Positions 15,878-26,489 are shown, counted from the first letter of the stretch. The stretch: 49,523 nt of DNA from an uncultured Sulfurovum sp. (GCA_902727915.1 CACVAU010000008.1:1-49523); one strand, 5' to 3'. Numbers and translations are program-made. The notes: generated from the sequence alone by a model not told the origin.

Positions 15878-17188
15878 TTAACTCTTGATAACGCTTACGA
15901 TATCATCAATATTTTTTATATTTTGTTGTTCCCCATTAATCATGTTTTTTAGCGTAATAATCCCATTTTCTATTTCATTTTCACCTAAGATAATGACAAA
16001 TTCATGACCTTTATTATTGGCATATTTCATCTGCTTTTTAAACTTCATTGTTTCAGGATAAACTTCTACATTTATCTTTTTTTGTCGTAATTCTTGGGCT
16101 ATTTGATGAATGTTGGAGATATATTGTGTGTCAATATTGAGTATTAAAACATCAGCCGTGGTGTTTTTACCTTTGATAAGTTCAAGTTTTTCTAAAGCAG
16201 CTATTAATCGGTCAATACCAATGGAAGCACCGACTCCTGACATATTATCATCTTTGGAAAAACTTTTGGTCAAGTTATCATATCGTCCACCTGAACAGAC
16301 TGAACCCATTGAGGGTAAATCATTTAAGATTGTTTCATACACCGTACCTGTATAGTAGGCTAGACCTCTTGCTATAGAGAAATCAACTTGATAATTCTCT
16401 TTTTTAATATCTAATGATGCAAGTATATCAAAGATGGCTTCTAGCTCTTCAATACCTTCTTTCATCTGTTCATTATAAGTTTTGTAATCAGCAACCAACG
16501 CAAAAAAGTTTTCATCTTGCTGTTTTATAGAGATAAATTTGATAATTTCATCTATGGCATTATTATCAATACCAGCAGATTCTAACAGTTCTTCTTTAAC
16601 TTTATCTTCACCAATTTTATCTATTTTATCAACAATGCGTAAAATATCTTCAATTTTATTTTCTACTTTAAAATATTTGGCTAAACCATTTAATATTTTT
16701 CTATTGTTGATTTTGATTGTAAAGTTTTCGATTCCAAGTGAGACCAAAGCATTATTAATAACTTGAATAATCTCCATATCTGAAAGAATAGAGTTTGTAC
16801 CAATAAAATCAAAGTCACATTGTGTAAACTCTCTGTATCTTCCTGCTTGGGCTCTTTCTCCTCTAAAAACATTACCTATGGCATACCGTTTAAATGGACT
16901 GGCTAACATATGTTTATGTTGTACTACAAATCTTGCTAATGGTACTGTTTGGTCAAATCGAAGAGCAACATCACGTCCCCCATGATCACGAAATTTGTAA
17001 AGTTCTTTTTGAATTTCTTCACTGCCTTTACCCACTAAGACTTCTGCATATTCCAAATGAGGTGTTTCAATAGGTACAAAGCCAAATGATTTAAATACCT
17101 CTTTGATACTATTTAACATAGACTCTTTTACGGAGGCATTATCAGGTAAAATATCTCTAAATCCACTTAGTGTTCTTGCTTCTCTCAT
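15878..17188 (-). CDS. Histidyl-tRNA synthetase-like protein, archaeal/eukaryotic-type signature
   Basis: A 436-residue class II synthetase of the HisRS family. Motif 2 is at 107-130 (FRGERAQAGRYREFTQ), the histidine-A motif is ARGLAYYTGTVYE at 273-285, motif 3 is GVGASIGIDRLIAAL at 318-332, and an anticodon-binding-type domain fills 341-436. Residues 76-86 read LRFDQTVPLAR, as in archaeal and eukaryotic HisRS; common bacterial enzymes, including Campylobacter, have LRPEGT there. The Arg of RGLxYYTG is kept, while the usual Asp is Ala. Unlike HisZ, the adenylation residues and C-terminal domain remain. Its ATG overlaps the HisG-like stop (ATGA). It may be a second HisRS, or may activate histidine for the operon's product. 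Confidence 0.8.
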   Translation of the reverse strand: MREARTLSGFRDILPDNASVKESMLNSIKEVFKSFGFVPIETPHLEYAEVLVGKGSEEIQKELYKFRDHGGRDVALRFDQTVPLARFVVQHKHMLASPFKRYAIGNVFRGERAQAGRYREFTQCDFDFIGTNSILSDMEIIQVINNALVSLGIENFTIKINNRKILNGLAKYFKVENKIEDILRIVDKIDKIGEDKVKEELLESAGIDNNAIDEIIKFISIKQQDENFFALVADYKTYNEQMKEGIEELEAIFDILASLDIKKENYQVDFSIARGLAYYTGTVYETILNDLPSMGSVCSGGRYDNLTKSFSKDDNMSGVGASIGIDRLIAALEKLELIKGKNTTADVLILNIDTQYISNIHQIAQELRQKKINVEVYPETMKFKKQMKYANNKGHEFVIILGENEIENGIITLKNMINGEQQNIKNIDDIVSVIKS

Positions 17189-18357
17189 TTTTTTTCCTTT
17201 AGTTTATTATAGTAAGTAAGCAGTTGCTTTTTAGCTTGTTTAATGGTTTCATGAGCTTCTTCCACTTTGTAGTGATCACTTGCTGACCAATATCTAGTGG
17301 CGAGTCTATAAGGTCTTAATCCTTCTTCTATTTCTAAATCAGAGACCAATAGGGTTGTGATATCATTGGGTTTATTAATCCAGTTGTCCCCAAGATTTTT
17401 TTCTAAAGCATAAAACCACTTGGCAAGTTCACTTAATCTTTCATCTTCATAATAGCCTACAGGGTTTAAGGTAGAAATAACAGAACTCAAATCATTTTCT
17501 TTTTGCATGTAGGTATAATAATTGGCAACATAAAGGGTTTCTGATATAAAAAGTGGTTTCCCAAATAAATACAATTCTTTTTTTCTTAAGGTGCTTCCTG
17601 ATTGAACAATTTCTAGCCCTAATGCATTTTCAGTGGAGTCTACAACAGCATCTTCTACATCATGTACTGAAATAACATTGAGTTTAGGATAAGCACTTCG
17701 TACCATGTCAGCATAACGTCCTTTGACATAGACAATGTTTCGATGTTTTTCTAAATGTTCTAAATACTCTTTTGGGTGATCAAAATTTTCTGATGGGTTG
17801 GTTTTACCAATAAGAAAGAATCCAACAATATCTTGTACATAACAGTCAAGCGTAGCATTCCATATTTTGAGCATTGCTGAACCTGCAACCCTAATTTTTT
17901 TACTGGTTGGTAAATTGTAATTGTAAAGACCCCATTTGGTAACAACAGAAGGGTTTATCAGCTTTTCTTGGGTGGTGGTTAAAAGTTCATCAAAACCTGC
18001 TAATGCGATATCAGCTTCACCAAGTGAAACCAAAGTAGAACAGTTGTGAGGTTCTGCTCCTTCAACACGCATTTTTATCTGATTCTCTTTTAATGTGAAA
18101 TTTGTACCTAAAAATCCAACACGGTAAGGACGCTCTTCACGTTTTCTATCAACAAAAATTCCTAATGGATAGGATTTATCTTGATAATTGTTTAAGAAAT
18201 CTACAACTTTAGAAATTTGTGGGCTTTTAGATTTCTTACCTTTTTTTATAATCGCAATTGTTTCATCTATATTGTTATTTTCCAGTACATTATCTTTTAT
18301 TTTATGCATAAAATTTTCAAATGTTCTACCACTTTGTGGGATAGTTAAACTTATCAT
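17185..18357 (-). CDS. HisG-like ATP phosphoribosyltransferase-family protein, atypical
   Basis: A 390-residue protein with a HisG-type catalytic core. Seen: YRVGFLGTNFTLKENQ (78-93) like the first HisG strand, LGEADIALAGFDELL (112-126) like the 'GxxDxGIxGxDxL' segment, VKGRYADMVRSAYP (211-224) like 'I-A-T-x-Y-P', and DAVVDSTENALGLEIVQSGSTL (236-257) like the PRPP-binding 'D-A-I-V-D-x-x-x-T-G-x-T-L'. It is longer than the usual 200- or 290-residue HisG, with 70 extra residues in front and an unfamiliar 90-residue tail. First gene of a five-gene operon, divergent from purA. It might add phosphoribose to ATP or to another base-like substrate. A standard role in histidine synthesis is doubtful. 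Confidence 0.65.
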   Translation of the reverse strand: MISLTIPQSGRTFENFMHKIKDNVLENNNIDETIAIIKKGKKSKSPQISKVVDFLNNYQDKSYPLGIFVDRKREERPYRVGFLGTNFTLKENQIKMRVEGAEPHNCSTLVSLGEADIALAGFDELLTTTQEKLINPSVVTKWGLYNYNLPTSKKIRVAGSAMLKIWNATLDCYVQDIVGFFLIGKTNPSENFDHPKEYLEHLEKHRNIVYVKGRYADMVRSAYPKLNVISVHDVEDAVVDSTENALGLEIVQSGSTLRKKELYLFGKPLFISETLYVANYYTYMQKENDLSSVISTLNPVGYYEDERLSELAKWFYALEKNLGDNWINKPNDITTLLVSDLEIEEGLRPYRLATRYWSASDHYKVEEAHETIKQAKKQLLTYYNKLKEKK

Positions 18358-18509
18358 TTTTTTAGTATTACGTTAGATTATTGCTAGAAAAGTACGTTTT
18401 TTTTAACATTTATCATTCCCTTCCATTTATTAGTTGAAATAATATCATAAAAGTTTTATACTTATTCTTTGCTCTCCTTATTTTCACCCACCACTAAACA
18501 CTCTTAAGA

Positions 18510-18515
18510 TATAAT
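18510..18515 (+). promoter_or_regulatory. -10 element of the purA promoter
   Basis: TATAAT at 18510-18515 lies 52 bases upstream of the purA ATG, with AT-rich DNA before it, as expected for Campylobacterota sigma-70 promoters, which have weak -35 boxes. GAAGGAAG at about 18550-18557 is the ribosome site. No purine riboswitch or PurR box was recognised. Confidence 0.6.
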
Positions 18516-18551
18516 TGCACGATTTTTATCTTCGGATAATTGAAATAATGA

Positions 18552-19820
<1,269 letters not shown>

Positions 19821-19829
19821 GGAGTTAAG

Positions 19830-20381
19830 ATGAGACTAAAAGCAAAACAGACAGGTTATGTGGCATCTAAGATAGGGATAGACTTAGTAAATGCTGACTT
19901 TGCAACCATGCCAAAAGGGAAAGATGCTGTGGTTCAAGCATGTAAGGCAATTATAGATGCTAACCTTGAACAAGAGAAAAAGCTTGATGCTAAAGTCGAA
20001 GAGATGCTTGACGAAAATTATGATGAGATTGAGATTCAGCAAGTAAAAGAGCGTGAGCTTTTCTTTATGATTAAGAAACGTTTGGCTCCTGAATTTGGTG
20101 TTATTATGAATTATGATGATCGTTATAATGAAGTGTCTCATCTTATTTTAGATGAATTATATGAGAATTATTTATTAGAATATGAAGTCAATGATAACCA
20201 GATTCGTAATGTTATATTCAAGGCATTTAAAGCATTTGCTGATGCGTACGATAAAATGGATGACACGGTTTACGAAAAGATTCAGAAAATGGAAAAAGAG
20301 TATGTTCCTGGCTCTGTTGAATATGAATTGGTTTATGAACGTCTTTATGAAGAAGAGTTGAAAAAAAGGGGAATGCTATAA
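19830..20381 (+). CDS. DUF507-family protein
   Basis: A 183-residue acidic, helical protein of the DUF507 family, recognised by MRLKAKQTGYVASKIGIDLV at the start, the repeated helices around VEEMLDENYDEIEI and the ending VYERLYEEELKKRGML. The function of the family is unknown. It lies between purA and carA; the same order is known, from memory, in Campylobacter (Cj1495). It starts 9 bases after purA and its last base is the first base of carA (TAATG), so it is translated together with them. Confidence 0.85.
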   Translation: MRLKAKQTGYVASKIGIDLVNADFATMPKGKDAVVQACKAIIDANLEQEKKLDAKVEEMLDENYDEIEIQQVKERELFFMIKKRLAPEFGVIMNYDDRYNEVSHLILDELYENYLLEYEVNDNQIRNVIFKAFKAFADAYDKMDDTVYEKIQKMEKEYVPGSVEYELVYERLYEEELKKRGML

Positions 20382-21499
20382 TGGCTAAAGTAACACTCTA
20401 TTTTGAAAATGGGACAATACTTGAAGCAAAAAGTTTTGGAGCAGAGGGAACATCGGTAGGGGAAGTTGTTTTTAACACGTCTATGACAGGTTACCAAGAG
20501 ATTGTGACCGATCCATCATATGCTGGACAGTTTGTAACTTTTACTACACCAGAGATTGGTAATGTTGGATGTAATGCAGAAGACATGGAGAGTAAAGGGG
20601 CGTATTGTAAAGGGATTATTGTACGTTCTTACCAAGACAGACCTTCTAACTTTAGATGTGAAGAAACGCTTGATGCACTTTTAAAAAAGAATGGTATTTT
20701 AGGTATTACGGATGTAGATACACGTTTCATAACTAAGATGTTAAGAAGCGAAGGTTCAATGGAAATGATTGCTTCTACTGAAGTACATGAGGTAGCTGAA
20801 CTCAAAAAACTGTTAGATACTGCTCCTAGAATTGAAGAAGTAAACTACATTGAGCAAGTAAGCACCAAAGAGGCGTATGTTCATGACCAAGGGCGTTACT
20901 CTGAAACGAAGTTTGAGTATGAAACGCCAAATACTTCTAAAAAGATTATTGCCTTAGACTTTGGGATTAAACGAAATATTTTAAATGAGTTAACCCATGC
21001 TGGTATGGAAGTAGAAGTGGTTCCAAATAGCATTGAAGCTTCGGTAATTATTGAAAAGTACCAAGCTAAAGAGATAGATGGTGTGTTCTTATCCAATGGA
21101 CCAGGTGATCCTCTTATTTTAAAAGATGAGCAAGAAAAAATTAAAGCGTTGATTGAACAAAAGATTCCACTTTTTGGAATTTGTTTGGGTCATCAATTAC
21201 TTTCGATTGCTCATGGTTATGATACCTACAAACTTAAATTTGGTCACCACGGTGGAAACCACCCTGTAATGAACCAAGAAGGTAATACGGTAGAAGTTAC
21301 AGCACAAAACCATAACTATAATGTACCAGATAACATTGTGGAAGTAGCTTCGGTTACGCACATGAATTTGTTTGACAATACGATTGAGGGTTTAAAGTAC
21401 AATGACTCTCCAAGTATGTCCGTACAACACCACCCAGAAGCAAGTCCTGGACCTCATGAATCAGCTTATATCTTTACTGAGTTTAAGGGAATGTTGTAG
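20381..21499 (+). CDS. carA: Carbamoyl-phosphate synthase small (glutaminase) subunit
   Basis: A 372-residue CarA. It releases ammonia from glutamine for the large subunit CarB, feeding pyrimidine and arginine synthesis. Domains: an N-terminal CPSase small-chain domain (GTSVGEVVFNTSMTGYQEI, about 25-43) and a class I glutamine amidotransferase domain at about 188-370. The triad is seen as Cys in LFGICLGHQLL, and His/Glu in HHPEASPGPHE. Its ATG shares one base with the stop of the DUF507 gene. carB is not in the window. No arginine or pyrimidine attenuator was recognised. Confidence 0.96.
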   Translation: MAKVTLYFENGTILEAKSFGAEGTSVGEVVFNTSMTGYQEIVTDPSYAGQFVTFTTPEIGNVGCNAEDMESKGAYCKGIIVRSYQDRPSNFRCEETLDALLKKNGILGITDVDTRFITKMLRSEGSMEMIASTEVHEVAELKKLLDTAPRIEEVNYIEQVSTKEAYVHDQGRYSETKFEYETPNTSKKIIALDFGIKRNILNELTHAGMEVEVVPNSIEASVIIEKYQAKEIDGVFLSNGPGDPLILKDEQEKIKALIEQKIPLFGICLGHQLLSIAHGYDTYKLKFGHHGGNHPVMNQEGNTVEVTAQNHNYNVPDNIVEVASVTHMNLFDNTIEGLKYNDSPSMSVQHHPEASPGPHESAYIFTEFKGML

Positions 21500-21571
21500 T
21501 CTTTTATGGGCTATAATAATTGATAAAATCTTTGTAAGTTTTTATCAAGCGAGACGGTTTTCTAGTAGAGT

Positions 21572-21967
21572 TTATAGATTAGGTGTAAGAAATAATATTT
21601 TAAATTGTTCTTCATTTATTTCCCCTGCAATGTATGAATTTTGAAGCTTTTCCATATAGTCAAAAAATTTCTTTTTAAATAAACCATTATCTTCAACCCT
21701 ATCATTATATATCTCTTGCATAACAATCATATTAGGGAAATGCTCTAAAACCTCTTGTTGTATTGGAGAGGCAGACCAGACATCTATTTTAATTTCTTCA
21801 GCAACATTTTTGAGGTCTAGTATCTGATTATCAACAATATCCATATAGTAGTAAGCTGTGTAATCAGCTTCTGGACTTTTAGCATATTTTTGATTTGACG
21901 TATCATAAGCCATATCTAAAAAGAGTGCTATAACTACTAATTCTAAAATAAATATAAAATTTGACAT
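21572..21967 (-). CDS. Unknown protein with N-terminal membrane anchor
   Basis: A 131-residue protein with one hydrophobic segment at residues 4-20 (FIFILELVVIALFLDMA) and a hydrophilic acidic remainder with several tyrosines (DYTAYYYMDIVDNQ). The N-terminal segment lacks a clear cleavage site, so it is probably an inner-membrane anchor with the rest in the periplasm. I recognise no family. It is isolated between carA (convergent) and purT (same strand, 85 bases upstream). A small conserved envelope protein is the best guess. Confidence 0.6.
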   Translation of the reverse strand: MSNFIFILELVVIALFLDMAYDTSNQKYAKSPEADYTAYYYMDIVDNQILDLKNVAEEIKIDVWSASPIQQEVLEHFPNMIVMQEIYNDRVEDNGLFKKKFFDYMEKLQNSYIAGEINEEQFKILFLTPNL

Positions 21968-22052
21968 TTAATTATTCTTTTTAAATTAATTTTAATATAT
22001 TCTAACTACTCTTTCTTTAAAAAGAGGTTGAATGTTGTGATAATTTTTGAAA

Positions 22053-23219
22053 CTATTGGTCGATAATAGTCTCTATAATAGTTGAAGCTTTCTTTTTTGC
22101 TAGATTAACATCAGCATCTAAAACCAAACTTACAGCCATACGACGACCAACATGTGCTTCAGGTTTTCCAAATATTCTTACAAATGATTTATCGGTAAAA
22201 GCAGTAGGAGGAACTGTTAAAATAGGGTTTACACTTTCATTTTTAGCTTTATAGGCTGCACAAGCACCACTACCATAACTTGTATACTCCAGAGGTAACC
22301 CAAGAACAGCACGAACATGCAGTGCAAATTGGCTTTGACTTTGGGTAATAAGGGTAACCATACCAGTATCATGTGGGCGTGGGCTGAGTTCAGAGAAATA
22401 AACTTCTTCCCCTTTAACAAAAAATTCAACACCAAAAATTCCACGACCTCCCAAACCATCCGTTACTGTTTTGGCAATCTCTTTTGCTTTTTTCAGAGCC
22501 TTGACCTGCATTGGCATAGGTTGCCATGATAAAATAAAATCACCATCCTTTTGTACATGTCCTACAGGGTCACAAAAGTGTGTTCCTGTCTCGTTTCGTA
22601 CGGTTAATAGGGTAATTTCATAATCAAAAGCTATGAACTCTTCTACAATGAGTTCAGAAGCATCTCCTCTGGCTTCTTTGGCAATTTCCCAAGCGTTTTC
22701 AATGTCATTAGCATTTTTAGCAATACTTTGTCCATGCCCTGAAGAACTCATAACAGGTTTTATGACACAAGGAAATCCTATCTTCTCTCCAGCCTCTTTA
22801 AGTTCATCCAACGTTTTAACAAAAGTGAAGTTGGATGTTTGGAGCGCTAATTCTTCAGAAGCAAAAAGGCGAATGTTTTTACGGTTCATGGTTTTGTTGA
22901 CAGCTTCGGCATTGGGAATGACATGAAAACCTCTTTTTTCTGCTTCAAACAGTGCTGTAATGGAGATGGCTTCTACTTCAGGTAATATATAGGTTGGTTG
23001 CTCTTTTTCAATAATTTCAAGTACAGCACTTTCATCTAGCATATTGATGGAATAAGCACGGTTGGCAACCAAGTGGGCAGGAGCATTTTCATATTTATCA
23101 ACAGCAATGACCTCAATACCAAGTCTTTGTGCCTCAATAGCAACTTCTTTTCCAAGCTCTCCAGAGCCTAAAAGCATGATTTTAATAGCATTGTTTTGTA
23201 GTGGGGTAGGGAATATCAT
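22053..23219 (-). CDS. purT: Formate-dependent phosphoribosylglycinamide formyltransferase
   Basis: PurT, an ATP-grasp enzyme that makes formyl-GAR from GAR, formate and ATP, the third step of purine synthesis. Near the start it reads [20 protein letters not shown], followed by [17 protein letters not shown] and VLPEVEAI-type segments. The ATP-grasp core has [16 protein letters not shown] and the end has [17 protein letters not shown], close to the E. coli protein. I choose the ATG at 23219 ([11 protein letters not shown]), which aligns with the E. coli start; an upstream frame to 23249 adds 10 residues. The folate-dependent alternative enzyme PurN is also encoded in this window (32727-33284). 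Confidence 0.95.
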   Translation of the reverse strand: MIFPTPLQNNAIKIMLLGSGELGKEVAIEAQRLGIEVIAVDKYENAPAHLVANRAYSINMLDESAVLEIIEKEQPTYILPEVEAISITALFEAEKRGFHVIPNAEAVNKTMNRKNIRLFASEELALQTSNFTFVKTLDELKEAGEKIGFPCVIKPVMSSSGHGQSIAKNANDIENAWEIAKEARGDASELIVEEFIAFDYEITLLTVRNETGTHFCDPVGHVQKDGDFILSWQPMPMQVKALKKAKEIAKTVTDGLGGRGIFGVEFFVKGEEVYFSELSPRPHDTGMVTLITQSQSQFALHVRAVLGLPLEYTSYGSGACAAYKAKNESVNPILTVPPTAFTDKSFVRIFGKPEAHVGRRMAVSLVLDADVNLAKKKASTIIETIIDQ

Positions 23220-23382
23220 TAGTATGTACCTTATCTTAAATATGGTCATGATTTTAGCAAGTTAACGTTTTTTTATCCTTGAAACTTACTTTTTTATTGA
23301 TGTAAGATAAGGGATACTTCGTTGTATCCATATGCTTTTTAATAATCTTCAAGAACGGTAAGAGAGGAAGTGTTACCTCTTC

Positions 23383-25869
23383 CTATTTTGAGCGTAGTTC
23401 TTTGGATGTTTGTTTAAAAGGTTTTAGAAGTAGTAGCAATTTTGGGAGAAGAAGTAAATCTGCCATGAGTGCTGTAAACATTACTACCATGGTAAGAAGA
23501 CCAAAATAGATTGTAGGAATGAGGTTTGATAGGGTTAAAATGGAGAAACCAAGTATGATGGTGACGGAAGTGTATTGCATGGCATTTCCAATAGAGTTGT
23601 TACTTTGTTCAATAGCTTTGTTGTAATCTCCTGTTTTTTTAAATTCTTCTTTAAATCGGTGAATATAATGAATGGTGTCATCAACCCCAATACCAACAGC
23701 AATGGCTGCAATGGTAATGGTCATAATGTCTAAAGGAATATTAAACCAACCCATAAAACCAAAGATAACACCAATAGGAACAATGTTAACAGCAATTGCG
23801 ATTAGGGCAAGTTTTATGGATCTAAAAAGTAGGAGAAACATAAAGGTGATAATGAGAAGTACAAAGCCTAATGTGGCAATTTGTGAGTCAAAGAGGGACT
23901 GTAACATGTTGTTATAGAGTATCATAAGGTTTGAGAGTTTGAAATTGGCGACTTTTGGATTCACAATTTCGCTAAGGTCTTGCTCAATTTTTTCTAAGAG
24001 TTGATTCCGTCGAAGGTCATCATTAGAATCAATAATTCTACTCGCAAAACGTACTTGATTATTTTCAATACTAATATAAGGAGAGAGAATAAGCTTTTTG
24101 TATTGTTCAGGGAGATGGGTATAGAGTAGCCCTAGGCTTAGACCATCTAATTCTTTATTGTCATTGAGCTGTTTTCCAATTTTTAAAATACTTGCTAAGG
24201 ATTGGACATCACCAATTTCCTGAAGATTTTCAAGATAATTATGAATTTTTAGAATATTGTCCATTTTCTCTTTGGTGAACCAATACTGTTCACTGTTAGC
24301 TTCTTCATTAAACTCATTCTCAAACTCATCAAACTCATCAAGTTCATTTTGATTGTTATTGAGGGTCTTAATTTCTTTAAAGGTTACAATCACATCAAGA
24401 GGAGTGGTTCCTCCTAAATCTTCATCAATAATCTTCATGCCTTGATAAATTTCTGTATTGTGTTTAAAGTAATTAATAAAAGAGTTTTCTACAATGAGCA
24501 TGGAGGCACCCGTTAGACTAAATACTAAGCTCATGGCTGTCACGATAAAGATAGACTTTTTATCTTTATGGACGATACTTGAACAGGCTTTTGGAAAGGA
24601 AAAGCTTTTTTGCTTAGTTTGTTTTGGGGTTTTTGGCTTAAGTTTTGGTAGTTGTAGTAAAACAGTGGGAAATACAATAAAAGCGATGAGTAAAGAGAGG
24701 GCAATGCCTGTACTCATCATCCATCCTAAGTTGATGATGGGTTTAATATTTGAAATCATTAAAGAAGAAAATCCTGCAATGGTTGTAACAATAGCAAAGA
24801 AAGTAGGGCTTCCTTTAGCAAGAATGGTCGCTAAGATGATTCGGTGATTTGAGGCTTTAGGATATTTAGAGAGAAGTTCATTGTAGTGAACAATGAGGTG
24901 AAGGACTATGGAAATGGTAATAATCAGTTGTAAGGCAATAAAATTAGAGGAGATAACCGTAATTTCCCAAGCAAAAAAACCTAAAGCAGCACTAACGGCA
25001 ATCACGGAGAGTGTGGAGATGAAAATGGGTAAAATAACCCAACGAATACGTCTAAAGACTGTCCATAAAACAATTATTAAGATTAGCACCAGTGTTGAAC
25101 CATAAATGAGTAAGTCACTTTTAACAAAGCTTACAAGGTCATTGGCAATCATGTTCACCCCTCCTAAGAAAAGGGTGCTTTCTATTTGGTATTGAGCCAT
25201 AATCTTACGAATATCTTTAATGTTCTTTTGTTCTATCATTCGACGTTCATCTCGATGAGCTTTAAAGGCAAGGTTGATAGCTTTTAGTTCTTCGTGTTCG
25301 CTAGGAGTCTTTGCTGTTGTTAAAGCATTTCTTTTTTCTACTAAGGCACTATAGGTATGGTCTTTGTGCAAGTTAACAATAATGGCTGAAGTTTTGAAAT
25401 CTTCACTAATGATATTACCTTTATAGAGAGGGTTCATCAAAAATTCATTCTGAGCCAAAGATGTCGTTATTTCACTATTGGCAAGTGTTCTAATGTCATC
25501 AACCAACTCTTTAATGGCTTTTGGAGGAGAGAGTAAAAGGGGTACGGTTAAAATGGAGTCGACGGACTTGACCAAAGAAAGTTCTTCTAAGGCTGTACTT
25601 AAGGCTTTAATTTCTTCTTTACTTTTTTGTGAAAACATACTGTTTTGAGGACTATAAGTAATAATCAGAAAGTTCTCACCTTGAAAACGTTTGTTCATCT
25701 TTCGTGCAAATTGTAAATCTGTATCATTTTCTAAGAGAAGGGTTTCAGAAGAGGCATCAATTTCAAGTTTACTAGCATAGTAACCAAAGGAAAGTATGAT
25801 GATGAGAAAGAAGCTTAGTACCCTCATGGGGTACTTTAAGATGAAGTTTTGATAAAGTTTTTTGAACAT
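23383..25869 (-). CDS. RND/MMPL-family lipid exporter of Mla-like operon
   Basis: An 828-residue RND-superfamily membrane protein. It has one span near the N-terminus (residues 17-33), a large periplasmic loop, a five- to six-helix bundle at about 240-410 beginning LLIYGSTLVLILIIVLWTVF, a second loop rich in Asp/Glu/Asn (about 490-530), and a second bundle at about 660-815 with the typical GVGVDDTIHYIHRFKEE. This is the MMPL/HpnN-like half of the superfamily. Last in an operon with MlaC- and MlaA-like genes, it probably energises lipid traffic between the membranes in place of the MlaFEDB ABC complex. From memory the same trio is Cj1371-Cj1373 in Campylobacter. Direction of transport is unresolved. 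Confidence 0.88.
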   Translation of the reverse strand: MFKKLYQNFILKYPMRVLSFFLIIILSFGYYASKLEIDASSETLLLENDTDLQFARKMNKRFQGENFLIITYSPQNSMFSQKSKEEIKALSTALEELSLVKSVDSILTVPLLLSPPKAIKELVDDIRTLANSEITTSLAQNEFLMNPLYKGNIISEDFKTSAIIVNLHKDHTYSALVEKRNALTTAKTPSEHEELKAINLAFKAHRDERRMIEQKNIKDIRKIMAQYQIESTLFLGGVNMIANDLVSFVKSDLLIYGSTLVLILIIVLWTVFRRIRWVILPIFISTLSVIAVSAALGFFAWEITVISSNFIALQLIITISIVLHLIVHYNELLSKYPKASNHRIILATILAKGSPTFFAIVTTIAGFSSLMISNIKPIINLGWMMSTGIALSLLIAFIVFPTVLLQLPKLKPKTPKQTKQKSFSFPKACSSIVHKDKKSIFIVTAMSLVFSLTGASMLIVENSFINYFKHNTEIYQGMKIIDEDLGGTTPLDVIVTFKEIKTLNNNQNELDEFDEFENEFNEEANSEQYWFTKEKMDNILKIHNYLENLQEIGDVQSLASILKIGKQLNDNKELDGLSLGLLYTHLPEQYKKLILSPYISIENNQVRFASRIIDSNDDLRRNQLLEKIEQDLSEIVNPKVANFKLSNLMILYNNMLQSLFDSQIATLGFVLLIITFMFLLLFRSIKLALIAIAVNIVPIGVIFGFMGWFNIPLDIMTITIAAIAVGIGVDDTIHYIHRFKEEFKKTGDYNKAIEQSNNSIGNAMQYTSVTIILGFSILTLSNLIPTIYFGLLTMVVMFTALMADLLLLPKLLLLLKPFKQTSKELRSK

Positions 25870-25896
25870 GAATCCCCTATTGGTATATGAAAGAAT

Positions 25897-26478
25897 TTAA
25901 AGTGAATTTAAAAGTTCATTGAATGACTTGGTGGCTAAAAATTCTGAAAACTGTTTTCTGTAAGTTTGAATAATACTAACGCCTGTAATGTCTATGTCAT
26001 AAATAAGCCAATCATTAGAGGCTTTTACTTTGTAAAATTTATAAATAATTTCATAGTTTTCTTCAGCAGCAACAATTTCTGTATAGAGTTGAATTCTGGT
26101 TGCTTTGAGTTTTTTGAGTTCTTTTACAAGTACTTTTTCATTTGTGTAGAGTTCAAGCTTTTCAAAATAGGAGTTTTTTAATTTTGTTTTAAACTTTTGG
26201 CTAAAATTTTCACGTTCTTCTACTGTTAGTTGTTTCCACTTTTTTCCCAAAGAAATTTTTGACATTGTTGTATAATCAAAAATACTGTCTGTTGTTGGTG
26301 AAATTTGTCCTTTTTTTTCTGTACTTGAAAGGTTTTTATTTTGTAAAATAGTGGTGATATAATTAATTTTATTTTCCATTTCACTTTTAATATTTGCTTC
26401 TTGTATGGCAAAGAGAGGGCTGAGTAAAAGTAGGCTTAGCATAATGATTTTTTTGCTGAATGTAATGTTGTTTGACAT
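25897..26478 (-). CDS. MlaC/Ttg2D-family periplasmic phospholipid-binding protein
   Basis: A 193-residue secreted protein. Residues 1-23 form a signal peptide (KKIIMLSLLLLSPLFA then I-Q). The mature part has the MlaC-like pattern: IFDYTTMSKISLGKKWKQLT near residue 68-87 and then a basic and tyrosine-rich beta part (YEIIYKFYKVKASNDWLIYD, with DITGVSIIQTYRKQF). The phrase 'W-x-I-Y-D-x-x-I-x-G-V-S' is diagnostic of the family. It shuttles a phospholipid across the periplasm between the MlaA outer-membrane complex and the inner membrane. It lies 11 bases after mlaA-like and 27 bases before the RND gene. Confidence 0.88.
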   Translation of the reverse strand: MSNNITFSKKIIMLSLLLLSPLFAIQEANIKSEMENKINYITTILQNKNLSSTEKKGQISPTTDSIFDYTTMSKISLGKKWKQLTVEERENFSQKFKTKLKNSYFEKLELYTNEKVLVKELKKLKATRIQLYTEIVAAEENYEIIYKFYKVKASNDWLIYDIDITGVSIIQTYRKQFSEFLATKSFNELLNSL

Positions 26479-26489
26479 GGTAGTTTCCT

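Noticed and set aside
15878..18357. Ordinary HisZ-HisG pair of histidine biosynthesis
   Set aside because: The HisS-like protein keeps adenylation motifs and the C-terminal domain that HisZ lacks, and the HisG-like protein is much longer than the short form that needs HisZ. Kept as a less likely alternative.
24494..25105. Plus-strand open frames opposite the RND exporter gene
   Set aside because: They are antisense images of hydrophobic codons in the exporter and lack ribosome sites and known motifs.
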